64,000 nucleotides of DNA from positions 1,240,001-1,304,000 of the forward strand of contig JAHLMK010000006.1 of the NCBI GenBank assembly GCA_019915135.1, in the 5' to 3' direction. This document shows, one piece after another, positions 12,315 through 23,259 of this stretch. A program made the translations under genes and the position numbers. How positions within the stretch are numbered: position 1 is the stretch's first letter; every line of letters starts with the position of its first letter. The notes under the pieces are model-generated. The model made no database searches, had not been told where the DNA came from, and saw nothing but the letters and a program-made list of their open reading frames with translations. Source of the stretch: Strobilurus pachycystidiatus (Eukaryota > Basidiomycota > Agaricomycetes > Agaricales > Physalacriaceae).

Positions 12315-13107
12315 AAACATAGATCGATTGTACGCAATACTCACCCTACGCTCTACTGACTCATCTGCATCCCACCCATCTGTAACTGTATTACGAACCC
12401 ACACGCATTGCTTGCTATATATATCAATATTTAATCATCTCCTCGATGTATCATGTCTGCTTTGACGGATGAGGGACAGAGCCCTGCAAAGCATGTCAGG
12501 CAGTGCAACAGTAGGGTAGACTCAGTGTGGGGTTGGCTCTTACCTTGACTACAACATAAAAACGATAGCATCAATAGAATGGACCGCTTCAGCTAACTTA
12601 ATACTTATGCCGTGAGAACCCACAATCTGAATGGCGTGGTACTCGGGAGTTCGGCGCTCACCTTCATACTGACGAGGCGGCTGGTTATAGCGACGGCGAG
12701 CTTGTTATCGAACAGATCCATGCTATCCACTCGACTGATACGCTGTCTGCACGCGGGGATCTCAGAGACGTACGGAAAGGTCCACGAAGTGTCAAGGCCC
12801 AGGCTAAAGAGATGAAAAGTCAGTGCTGACGCAGGAACAGCTCGAAACGACGCTGTCGAACTGTGCAATCTAAGCCGCCACTGGTAAGCATTGCATCCGT
12901 CGCCGAAACAACAACTCAACACGGCGGCGTGGTTGTGTCATAGAAGCGCACGGTGGTGTCCCATACGATGCCAGCAGGTGGTTCGGGTTGACTGGCGAGT
13001 AGCGGACTTGGGGAAATGATGTCAAATTGACTAGAATAATGTAGATTAATACGGTACTTTGTAGCATAGAGAGGGGGCACAACAAAGGACAATCATGGGG
13101 AAACGAT
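12315..13107. other. spacer
   Basis: Intergenic region between the convergent Stealth gene and HNH gene 1. The 12.6-12.9 kb open frames on both strands lack any recognisable domain or exon structure and are left unannotated. Confidence 0.4.
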
Positions 13108-14482
13108 TCATGAGATATCGTTGCGGCGATGGTCTTTCGCGATCCACTCCTTCTTCAGGGCTTCAACTCGTCTGTCTGGCTCTGGTTGGTAGAGATCTGG
13201 AGGCAACATGAGGCCGTTATCTGGTGAGACATTAGACAACGGAGCCAAGAAGAGTGAATGAACCTGACCTTGGTAGAGTTGCATAGCGTAGGCAAAGGCT
13301 TCAGCAGAGTCCATGACTTTCCCAGTGGGCCCAGAAACAAGGGGACCTTCATCCCGTGCATTGGAAGTCGTAGGTCTAGCCCGCTTGCCAGAACCTGGCA
13401 TGCGTCGCTTGCCCGAATAACCATCTTCTTCCCCATGCTCGTCGTCATCTTCTCGCGGGTGTTTTCTGGATGCTGGTGATGGTGCAGATCGTGAAGAAGA
13501 AAGCGAAACGGGACAGAGCCGCTCGAAGATGGCTAGTGCGAATCTAATAAATAACAAATAAGAATCGGTGCGATTTGGCATGTGGGCCGTCTTGCAGTGA
13601 TACTGCAGGGAGTACGAGTTGGACATGTCGTCAATAAACATGGCGATGAACCTGTTTTTGTAAGGAACATAGCAGAAAGCATGCCTATCCCACTGTCTGT
13701 GTATATCGACACGGTGCGACAAGAGATTACGTATGTCGTGGATGCTCCGGTCGTGATTGGCCATGGAGGAGGGGAGGGGCATGGGCCACCGCAGATGTCT
13801 CCACATCGTGTGGTTGAAATACTGGAACAGCCATCAGTCATGAACACGGGACTAAGCTCACAGAATCACATACCCATTCTTTCAGTGCAACGGGAATGAC
13901 ATGGCTTCCTGTAACTTCAGTGTTGAATTGCGAAAGTACGCATCTCCTGGCGTCGAGCTCCTTTGCCTTCTCGCTGACGGCAGTTCTACCGGATCCTTCC
14001 ATGCGAGCCCAGTTCGGTAACTTTGCTGTTGGTGTTGGCGTGTGCAGAGAGTCGCCGAAGAACCAATGCGCGGGCACTTCCTCGCGGCGGGGAATTCGCC
14101 ATTCGGAAATTCTTCCACAGACAGCATAATCTTGGGTAGGGTTGGCATCGAGGATGTAATAATAAGATCTTTCCTCGAGGAGCGACGCGACAGGCATTTT
14201 CCCGGCCGCATCCATGTAGAGAGCGCCACGACCACTGTAGTCCTGGGTCACGATAGCACAGATGTCGAGCGCAGTGGCGGTGGGCATGGAGGGTAGGAGC
14301 GTGTGCGAATCAGGGGCCACTGGACAGCAGCGCACAGGCAGAATGAGAAACGGAAGTTTGAGGACAGGATGGAAGACTAAGATTTCGGAAACACGCTCTT
14401 CCGGAGGAGCCTCGGCTCGGTCGTCGAGGATTTCTGACATGGTCCCGGTGGCGGTCATAGGTGTGACCTCGTCTTCACACAT
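13108..14482 (-). CDS. HNH_2-type nuclease domain protein (copy 1)
   Basis: Minus-strand gene with a first exon at about 14482-13880, an intron that ends in TTCCAG near 13829, and a further exon to 13108. A second short intron lies near 13215-13265, where the matching GTCAG donor is conserved in copy 2. The first ~130 residues are a mushroom-specific region (LPVRCCPVAPDSH, DYSGRGALY). The HNH-like core follows: RRCVLSQFNTEVTGSHVIP, then an aromatic joint across the intron (EW-YFNHTMW), IHDIRNLLSHRVDIHRQWDR and FCYVPYKNRF. This order (Cys-rich turn, S/A-H-I-P, N-x-L-L-S/R...D, F-x-x-x-P) matches fungal HNH_2 proteins. The C-terminal region is basic and Ser-rich (KRARPTTSNAR), perhaps nuclear. 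The real substrate and nuclease activity are unknown; these proteins are abundant orphans in mushrooms. Confidence 0.7.
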
Positions 14483-14860
14483 CGTTGAGTCTGGTTTCGA
14501 CTTTCGATACTGGGTGGTGGTCGTGGTGAGACCGTATCTGCTGCTGGCGCCAGGTGCGACGCATACGTCCTTCTCAGTCCTGTCCGTGCAAGGATTTTCG
14601 TGCTGTCTGGCGAGTAGTCACCGCCGTGCTACAGCATCTCCTCCGCTGGATTATGGTGTCGGTCGAAAGGTCAGATGGAAGCAGGAGGGAAGCCAAAAAG
14701 GCAGGTGCCGTCCCAAGTTCGATCCCTCTTGCTCACGGTCCATTCACGTCGATCTAGAGTGCTTACTGACACGCATGTGTGTAAGTACTTGACATGAATC
14801 ATCTACACTGTACTTTGTAGCATAGACAGGCGGCACAATTCTCCGATCGTGGAAAACGGC

Positions 14861-17425
14861 TCATGAGATATCATTGCGGAGATGGTCTTTCGCAATCCAC
14901 TCCCTTCTCAAAGTTTCAATTTCTCCGTCTGGCTCTGGTTGAACTGCAAGATCAGGAGGCATTTCAAAGCCATCCTCTATGAAGACACATCAGATGGTGG
15001 AGCCTCGAAAGAGTACAACTGACCTTCATAGAGTTTCATAGCAAACGCAAAGGCATCAACAGCGTTCATGACTTTCCCTGAAGCCGCCTCCGAATCATGC
15101 CCACCTCCACCCCCTGCTTCGTCCCTCGTGGGTCTATCTCCCTTGCCAAAACCACCCCTCTTCCGGGCTCGTTTGCGCGGGCTCTCCTTTGTCGGAAAAA
15201 TGGAATCTCTGTTATAAGGCCTGTCAGCTGATTACATACTTGTAAGAGATTTATACTGACCTTGTACGCGGTTCATAAGTCAATTACAAGGTCTCTGTAA
15301 GGACTTATAAGGGCCTACAAACCAGCTGACCTCTGGCGCGCCAATGCGGAGCGTGCGGATTCTGAATCGGCGAGCTTCCGAATCCGGGAACGTACACGCG
15401 GAAGCCGACGCGAGCGACGTCACCGATGCGACTCCTTGCCGACAACCACGATAGCTATCCTGTTCTATCCACCAGCAATCCACAAGAGCCTCTCACTCAC
15501 TGTGAAGCATCACTTCGAATTGGGAGCAGATCCCGAGCGCCGAGTATGGGTCCGTGAGACCATGACGCAAATGCTCCAATGCTGGATATATAAGCTGGTC
15601 ACCTCCGCCCATTTTTCTTGGACCTCAACCACCACCATCAGCGACAAGCGACCAGCCACTAGGTTCTTACGAGCTCACGCGAGCTATATCTTTCATTGCG
15701 CCTGCGACGGGATGCATACACGCGGATAATGGCGCGACTGCCCGCCTTACTCGTCAGCGCAGGCCCGGGGGCGACTCATGTAGCGATGGTTGCTGGCTAC
15801 AGAAGAATGGGCGCATTTTCTGGTGCGCCTTCTTCGTTGCCTCACTGTCAAGGTGCTGACCGCTATACAGTACATCTGGCATCTTGGATCAGCATCAGTG
15901 GCCCGTGTTTGTGCGTTCTGTGTCCTCCATGCCTATCAATTACATGTCTTTTCCTTGAGCCCTCGGGGTGGCAGTCTATCATTCATGTAAGTACCTCTTT
16001 TACTATTGACTGACCATTCACATAGTTGAATACTGTATCTTGGTGGGCTATGCACGGGGATACGCGCGGGTCCTTGTATTCTATAGTTCAGAACATGACG
16101 TTGCTATTATGCACATTGGTTGTTGCGGCGCGCGAGCGCCCATTTATATTTTTTTTGGGCCTGCCACGGTGGCCCCTTATATGTACTTATAAGTCCTTGT
16201 ACATGCTGTGTCCCTTATAAGTCCCAAAAGGCATTACATGCCCTTGCAGCGTCGTATAATGATGATTTGACTATTATAGGGCAGCTGGTCATCTTACAGA
16301 CTTATACAACTGTACACCTACTTACGGGACCTTGTATCAAGGTTTCGATTTTTCCGACATTATCGTCGTCGTCATATTGACGATGATGCGGAACTGCCGA
16401 TGCTAACGCTGGCATTCGAGGCAAAGAAGAAAGTGGCGTGGGACACAACCGCAAGAATATGGACATTGCGAACCTGATGAAGAGCAGGTACGAGTCAGTG
16501 CGATTGGGCATGTGTGGTGTTTTGCAATGGTATTCCAGAGAGTGCGGGTTGGGCTGCTGGTCAATGAAGAGGGCAATGAACCTGTTTTCGAAAGGCACAT
16601 AACAGAACGCATGTCGATCCCATTGTCCTTGTAGGTCTGACCGGGGAGAGAAAGTTCCGTATATCGTGAATTCGCAGTTGATGGTTGCCTATAAAGCGGG
16701 GAAGAGGGATGGGATATTGCAGTTGGTCCCAGATTTCGTGCTCGACAAACTGAGACAGCGTCAGTCATGTACCTGAGCTCGCAGGAATACATACAGACCC
16801 ACAGTGCGAAAGCAGTAGCAATGATATGAGTGCCTTGAAGCTCACTAGTGAAGCGACTGAGTATGCACCGCCTTTGATCCAGTTCCTTTGCCTTCTCGCT
16901 GACGACGGTTTTACCGGAGCCCGTAAAAAGGGACCACTGCGGTGGCTGGGAGACTGTCGTTGTCTGCTTCTGCAGGGAGTTCCCGAAGAACCAATGCGCC
17001 GGTACTTTCTCGCGATTGGGAACTCTCCAGACTTTCAAGGTACCACAGACAGGATAGTGTTGCTTGATATCGCCCTCACGTGCATAGTAGTAGACCCCCG
17101 CTTCTAGGAGCAACGTAGCAGACGGTACACGCTGTTCTCCTTCTCGGTCCAGGTAGAGAGCGCCTAGACCGCTGTAGTCGTCAGTAACGATGGCGCAAGC
17201 ATCGAGTACTGTGATGGTGGGCATACACGGACTGGACGTTCGCGAGTCGGGCGCTGTGGGACAGCAGCGAACAGGCAGCTCCAAAAAAGACCTCTCGCGG
17301 ATGGGGTGGTGGATGACAATGAAAGCTACAAGTTCATCTGGAGGATCGCTAGCTTGGAAGACGTGTAATGACGGCCATGTTGGGTTTGACAAGGTCGCGT
17401 CGTGGTGGTCGCGGCGAGACATCAT
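14861..17425 (-). pseudogene. HNH_2-type protein (copy 2), split by a 1.17 kb insertion
   Basis: This is a paralogue of the preceding HNH gene. The N-terminal part (17425 to about 16359) reads LPVRCCPTAPDSRTSS, DDYSGLGALYLDREG, RRCILSRFTSELQGTHI, then after a short intron IHDIRNF, QWDRHAFCYVPFENRF and LEYHCKTPHMPNRTDSYL, ending in an Asp-rich linker. The C-terminal part (about 15190-14861) carries the continuation: a basic KRARKRGG segment, GKVMNAVDAFAFAMKLYE, a short intron, MPPDLAV and finally REWIAKDHLRNDIS. The latter is near-identical to the end of copy 1. The two halves are separated by the inserted element at 15191-16358. Unless that insertion is spliced out, the protein is truncated in the Asp-rich linker after the HNH core. 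Confidence 0.7.
15191..16358. mobile_element. non-autonomous DNA element with imperfect terminal inverted repeats, inserted in HNH copy 2
   Basis: The two outer ends are inverted and similar: GTCGGAAAAATGGAATCTCT on the left, and on the reverse strand at the right GTCGGAAAAATCGAAACCTT. Both are followed by a similar TAxAAGG. Subterminal regions on both sides are rich in ACTTATAAG / CTTATAAGTCC words (15220-15320 and 16170-16310), as is usual for hAT-like miniature elements. The interior holds no transposase. It has a TATATAAG motif near 15586 and a 95-codon frame at 15729-16013 (MARLPALLVSAGPG...) of unknown meaning. I could not identify a clean target-site duplication, so superfamily and exact ends are uncertain. 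Confidence 0.55.
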
Positions 17426-17825
17426 CGGTGACCAAAGTCATGATCGGCCTTTCAATTCGGCCCGGCATTGCTTTCTCTAAACGGTCACCGTCAATGAACG
17501 CGTCGACAACGCTGGTCTGTGTGTGATTGATCCCGTCTCACATAGATAGCCTCAACAAACTCATTTCGATCAGAGATTGAACTTGTAGAGCTGGAGCTGA
17601 CCCAACTCGCTGGAAAATCTTTTGGATCAAAGTTGTGGTCATGACCGCGCCTCATTTTCCGAGTGAGAGAACTTCCACTGCTCAAACAAAATCAAAAGCA
17701 AACAACGCGCCGCATGGGCTCACATTGATGTGAGTGGCTTCTTGACTTGCCACGTCTGCCGTCCGGCATCCTTCTCTTCGCGGCAACTAGCTAAATCATC
17801 TTCGCCAGATATTCCCGAGCTTGTC

Positions 17826-18216
17826 ATGGCGCTCGACATCTGTAAGCGCTGTAGAGAGTCCCAACCCGAGTATCTTCTATCAGAATGCACCTTATGCGGT
17901 GGCCTCCCCACTTCTGACTCGTTTCCCGACCTTTTCTGGAATGTGGCGCTTATATCCACACTGTCGGATTCGACATCGACTGCACCGGAGACTAGACCGC
18001 ATGTGTACTTGCGTAGGGAATCTAAACAACGTGTTATATGATGACATGTCCCGATGTCCCCGCTGGCGGACGCAGGAGATACACTGGCATGTGCCCACAG
18101 GAGTCAAATTTCGCAATATGTGGAATCTAGGCGATGAAGGGGACGCGTTTTTACAACGTGTAGGAGCCTTCAAGACCTTCTTTTTGATGCAGAAGGAAAC
18201 ACGCCCCTCGCTGTAA
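17826..18216 (+). pseudogene. unknown short protein, arm A copy, frameshifted
   Basis: Starts MALDICKRCRESQPEY and reads CTLCGGLPTSDSF and FWNVALISTLSD. The frame then breaks near 17985-17996, where arm A has CCGGAGACTAG against CCGGGACTAG in the arm B copy, i.e. one extra base. In the next frame the protein resumes as MCTCVGNLNN, RWRTQEIHWHVPTGVKF and FKTFFLMQKET. The arm B homologue (54558-54959) reads through without a break. Two CxxC pairs (CKRC, CTLC) could bind metal. An upstream intron-like segment at about 17730-17790 (GTGAGT...CTAG) hints that the real start lies further upstream. Function not recognised. Confidence 0.6.
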
Positions 18217-19705
18217 ATAAGAAAGCTGTTAACTGAGCTGGTTTGCGATGATCAAATTTTCATTCGGGGGCAGATCAGGGTACAACATGACTCGTCAAGC
18301 CTTGCTTGGAGAACGAAAGAATTCTAATGGGGGATAGTGAATTGATTCAATGCTCATGGTCTGGAAAGATAGCTGTGGTCCGCTGTCATTGAAGCCCGTC
18401 GGTGCTATACAATATGGCTGGGAAAGGGGATGGATCGTCGACGGTCTCAGGCTGGCGAAGTTTGCTACTCCCCAGATACACGTGTCCCCTGCTTGGAGTA
18501 TTACTCTTCGCCATTCACTTGGAAGTCATCTTTCAATGGCTGGGAGTTTGACTGGATACACGGTGTAGAAACCAGTACATGATCTCCGCTTCTTAACGCG
18601 AATAGACGCGTCTTCCCTGACATTAAGATTTCATTGCGAGTATCGCACAAAATAGTCTTTCCTATGCGTGAATCTCACGCTACTGACTTGTTTGTACTAG
18701 CTCGTTCCTTCAGTGTGGCGCTTCACTCAAACTATCGATGTCCGACACCACCGGGAACCGCAAACTTCTTGAAGACTTGTTCAAGTTCGAACATAATGAC
18801 AGGGCCCGGACGTAGATGCAGAAGATGCGCAATCAAGGAAGTCCCATATTAGACCCGCGGAACTCGAGTGTACGCCGAGAGTCTAGCACTAAACGCACGA
18901 CGCGTGCTGACAACGTGGAAGAACCCGACCACAGCCTTTGATTATGACGCGTAAGGAAGTCGGGCTCTCATGTCAAAAGTACGCGTGTCCCGCAAGCATA
19001 ATGAAAGCTGTTAGATGAGCTGGTTTGTTATGCAGAAATCATAGATCAGCGAGTGACGTGACCTCCATCCAAGGATTGGGGCACTGGACCCTTGGTCGTA
19101 AAACAAGGGAACAGGGTCATGTTCGTAGTCCGGAGTGACTGAGCTGTAGTAGTTTCGAATCTCGTTAGTATATCGATCATCGTTGATCACTGATTCAGTC
19201 TGACTCAGTGACAGAGAATGCCAGCTTGGGGAATCGATTTGCGCCACTGATGTGTCCTGACCTCGGCCTCAATGACTACCTCTAGACTCTGACCTGCCTA
19301 GTGCAAGCCAAGTTCTCAGTGTTGGCATATGTTAGCAGGGGCACGTGTGAAGTTCACATAGAAGAACAAGGAGGAACCCACTGCCGTACATACTGTTGAA
19401 ATTGCTGTTGAAGCCACAATCCCGCCGGGATATTGCGCACATACGGGTCCTGATTGTCATGTTCGAGAATCCGGTCGGCTCTGTGCACAGAGAGCTGCGA
19501 GTCATGACACCGGAACTCTCATTGAATTCCTACGTAGCGCGGACAAAACCGTACACCGTGTTCAATCTATATTTTGTTGGAGAATCCACATTGTGGTGGT
19601 ATCGGAGTGAACATATAGCAAGTATCTACAAGGCTGGGATAGAAATAGCACGAAAGCGACACGAAAGCAGGACATAAAATAGGTTCTAGCAATTTGCCGC
19701 CGTCA
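18217..19705. other. conserved spacer of arm A
   Basis: Contains no complete gene, but several stretches are conserved in inverted orientation at 53.1-54.5 kb, including an open frame at 18350-18568 whose peptide (VWKDSCGPLS, QYGWERGWI) recurs on the minus strand at 54449-54207. The part at 19256-19700 is also repeated in direct orientation at 55.29-55.7 kb. It may be relic coding sequence or regulatory DNA carried along by the duplication. Confidence 0.5.
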
Positions 19706-20991
19706 TCAGCAAATAGGTAAAAGAACAGTTTTGGGATACTTCTCCCAGATCCGCTGGACAAGCCGCGGTGGTGACCTAGTAAATATGGTTCTGATTGGCC
19801 ACACGCGACCATGGAGCCAGATCTGATCCTTTGCATTGATGAACACCTCGAGGCGTTCAAGTACCTCACCGAGACTGGATCTCTCGGTTGGTTCTGGCAC
19901 AACCATGCCTTCGAACAGAGGTACAAATTCCTCCAACCCGTGATACTTGCCCGCCTGGGAGTACATCAGCTACGTTGTCCACCGGCTCATTGGAATGAGA
20001 GACAAACCTGGCAGATGTTCAGAAATGTGGATCCCACGTTATATACGTCCAAGAGGAATGGGTTGTAAAGAGCACGATTGTGCCACTCGGGCGATGTTTT
20101 GATCTGGCAGTAGGCTTTGAGTGTCCGGGCTGTCGTTTGCCCGGCTGGATAATTGCGTGAGCATTCGAAATCAGCTAAGAAGTATTTCATGGGAGATTGA
20201 ACTCGACAACGAGGAACAGTCGGGGCGCGGTCCAAGCAATCCAAAGTGGTCGGTCGTGCAAAATTGTAGCCTTTGGGACAGACTTCGTCCGAGTTCATAA
20301 GAAAATTGGATCCGCAAGAATCTCTGTGCCCTTCTCAGAATAATCATGACTGTCATGATGAGATGGCTTACCCGTGAGCAATGTTCAGGGAGTGCATGAA
20401 TCTCAGGCCCTGTCACGTATTTCACAGGTGGGCAGACAAACCGAGATGACCCCAGTACGTACCTGGAGTATTTGGCGGCATGCTTCAGCAAATTCCTTTC
20501 GACAATGGAAGTCAGGATGATAGAAGTCGCGTAGGAAAGGCATGATCACGAAGACTCTGCCATCAATATTGCCAGGAACAGGGAACGAGTCTAGCACGGG
20601 GACGGTGTGGTTGTCTGGATGGTCCATTAGCGTTCGTTCATTGAGGTAATGCACCACATTTGATTCGTCCTGCGACATTGCCTTGATGACGACTCTACTG
20701 CGGTCAAGGCTTCGAGTAGCATCTCGCACCCATTTGAACTCGAAGATTGTCAGTGCACGCCAGCGCAGAAGGTCGGGTCTTACTCACAATGGGGTAGACC
20801 TCGTCCGGGAATTGACCGTCGTGTGGCCGTGACACTGCAGCTGTCCATTTGTGCGTTGTTCGCATTGGTACCCAGTCCGGTTCGTAGCGTGCAGGAAGAA
20901 CATAGCCGCGTTCAACCAGGAAGTGATAGTGAGAGACCCAAAAGGATTCGCCACTGTGACGGTCTCTGTGTTCTCGAGCGTGGTTATCCAT
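19706..20991 (-). CDS. divergent protein kinase-like protein (arm A copy)
   Basis: Minus-strand multi-exon gene. Exon 1 starts MDNHAREHRDRHSGESFW and includes LPARYEPDWVPMRTTHKW. Exon 2 contains the candidate ATP-lysine segment (RVVIKAMSQDES) and hinge-like VFVIMPFLRDF. A mini-exon encodes a MHSLNIAHG-type peptide, joined across an intron to DSCGSNFLMN, giving a catalytic-loop equivalent H-G-D-x4-N in place of HRDxxxxN. The metal-binding loop is LADFECS (DFE instead of DFG). The last exons have the SPEW and DVYNVGSTF segments and end KTVLLPIC. These features fit a fungal expansion of atypical kinases that keep Lys, Asp, Asn and Asp and may be active; the substrate is unknown. It is divergently arranged with the gene starting at 21341, sharing a ~350 bp promoter region. 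Confidence 0.75.
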
Positions 20992-21290
20992 ACCACAATG
21001 ATAGTCAAGTGTAAGCAGCGGACTGTTTGTCGTCGTCGCCACGAGAGCCGCACACGGCCGGATCGGACCGTAAGAGCGGAATCCGATCGTATCTAGGATC
21101 TGAGATCCCGGCAGGAACCGAGCGCACCCTGGTAAAAAAATCTCATGGCACAACGTCCCTGCAACTTGCAAGGGCCCACAACCAAAATTTGAACCACCGT
21201 GACAATTGGAATCGGATGACTTGAATAGTGGCGAGCCAATCCATAGTGAAAACAGATATGCGGCTCGGGTCGATTCCCAACCGACATGCC

Positions 21291-21298
21291 TATAAAAA
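21291..21298 (+). promoter_or_regulatory. TATA box of the arm A unknown gene
   Basis: TATAAAAA lies 50 bp upstream of the ATG at 21341, a normal spacing for a short-leader fungal promoter. The arm B paralogue has a similar ATATAAAAG motif on the minus strand near 51480-51490. Confidence 0.55.
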
Positions 21299-21340
21299 CG
21301 CTGAGGCGTTCAGGCTACTTTCAACTACTACCTGCCCACA

Positions 21341-22717
21341 ATGTCGGCCTCTGCATCCAGATCGCGCACTGCCATGTTGGCTGCAGAGATTGACGCTCTG
21401 CTCAAATTAATCAACGGCGATGCGCTTCTCCCTCAGGATGTGAAAGACAACCTTGCAAAGGAAGCTGAAAGGTGAGTTCACATTTTCTTGTTACGTCGGT
21501 TGCTCCATTGTTGATTGAACTTAGTTATGAGCTACAACTTGGGATAACGCCTTCCTCGTCTCACCGTAAACTCAACATCTTGAACCACATCTCCGCTGCT
21601 TTCAACGGGGTGAAAGTGCGATTATCCCGTAAAACCCTGACAGAGATTCGAGAAAACATAGAGATACTGAAGCTTCGATATAGGGCAAGTATCTTCGACA
21701 ACCCTTCACTCTTAACGACTCTCTACTCATTATCCTCGCACAGAGCGCCTCTGATGAAGCAAGCTCCGCCGCTCTTGCCGCGGCACCGGCCTCCGCACAG
21801 CACCAGGGGATCTCTCCAACCTCTCCATACTTTTCTATCTCATCCTCCAGGGAGTCTGGACCGCCTCCCTCCTACACAGCCCCAGCTCCGCCGGGAGGAT
21901 ATCCTTACAGCACTTCTCCAACCAACAACTCTCCGACTTCCTCAAGTCATTCCGACCGTTCCCAACAAGTCCAAAGCGTTATGGCTCAACCGAGAATGCT
22001 TGGCGTGTAAGTGCATCTGTACGAGTCCGTGTCCCGCCACAAGGTTCACCTACATGCTCTACAGCCCTTCCTCGAGCAGACAAGCTCATCCAGGGTACAG
22101 TAGTCATGCCAATTTGTGCTCTTGAAAACTGATTTCTTCAAAAGATATGGTCAAGGACCACCGGGACTCCCTGGATTTAACCAGCAGTATGTCACTGGCC
22201 AACAGCCCATGAAGTATGTCGACTGACGCACTTCTAGCATTCAGCAGCCTCAGCAGCAGATGTACGGCGGGTAAGTGCATCTGTACGAATTTGTGTCCCG
22301 CCACAAAAACTCACCTTCACATCTGACAGCCCTTCCTCCGCCGGACCAGGGTATCCAGGGTACGATAGTCATTCCGATTCGCGGTGCTTTTGCAATCTAA
22401 CGTCTTCAAAAGACAATATCCAGTACCAATGAACCCACAGTTGTCTGGTGCGGGGCAACAGCCATGGGTCCAGGGGCATCACCCCGCAGAGTGCGCCGGC
22501 CTGTCCAAGAGGTTTCATCACGACTGACGCCCTCACAGTAGCGCTAGCAGCAACTGGACCAACTGGAGCACCGAGGCGCAACATGCGCACCCATCCACCG
22601 ATGCAGAGTAAGTTTCAAACACAATCAACACGCTTCACATAACTCATCAAATGTAGGCAAGTGCGAGATCAATACTTATACTACCAGAGGGACGCGCACG
22701 AGTATACTCGTGAGTAA
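21341..22717 (+). CDS. unknown protein with a helical N-terminus and a Ser/Pro/Gly/Gln-rich tail (arm A copy)
   Basis: Exon 1 (21341-21471) starts MSASASRSRTAMLAAEIDAL. Exon 2 (21525-21684) encodes a probable helical region (ILNHISAAFNGVKVR, TEIRENIEILKLRY). The next intron (21685-21743) has a GCAAGT donor, so it appears to be a GC-AG intron; the arm B copy has GT there. Exon 3 is low-complexity (PPPSYTAPAPPGGYPYSTSP). Several very short exons follow. The module GTAAGTGCATCTGTACGA...TCTACAG/TCTGACAG followed by CCCTTCCTC occurs twice (about 22010 and 22272), so exons have been reiterated. The last exon ends RDAHEYTRE. No domain is recognised. The N-terminal half differs strongly from the arm B copy although the 3' introns are well conserved. 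Confidence 0.6.
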
Positions 22718-23259
22718 TGAATCATGGAAGGGTGTCTGGTTGACTGTGTCTTGTTGTTTGCTCTCTTTGTCTCTTCTTTCTTCTATATGTAGTTACTAGT
22801 CTCCATAACGACCCGTCACGTCTCTGTTTCTTGTTACCGTTTGCTCTTTCTCTCTTGCTATCTGTACTTTCTGTCTCTTGCTATCTGTACTTTCCGTAAC
22901 AATGCATCATGTTTCTGCAGCGCTGTTTATATCCATCACGCAAGCCAAGGTAATCTGTCTGTCGCCAACTTTGAAATCTATCTTCGTCAACAGTAAGAGT
23001 CGTCGAGCCAGCCTGAAAAGACTCAGACCTTTATTAGAAGTCAAGCGAGTACCGATATGGCACTCCGTCCATCCCGTCAAGACCACAGAAATGCCGTCAA
23101 CATTCAATTTCAGTCGTGCTCTGCTCGCGCTTGTTTTAACGGGTATGTTCGGGGTCGCCTCACGTCGGTGAAAAAGAATGTCTTCCATTAGATAAATGTA
23201 GTCCATAACATAACAAAGTCCTATTTGCCTCAATGGCATATATAATATTCAAAACACGC
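22718..23259. other. spacer between convergent genes in arm A
   Basis: Contains repeated words (TTGCTATCTGTACTTTC twice near 22855-22892). No gene is visible. Parts match 49.5-50.0 kb in inverted orientation. Confidence 0.45.
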
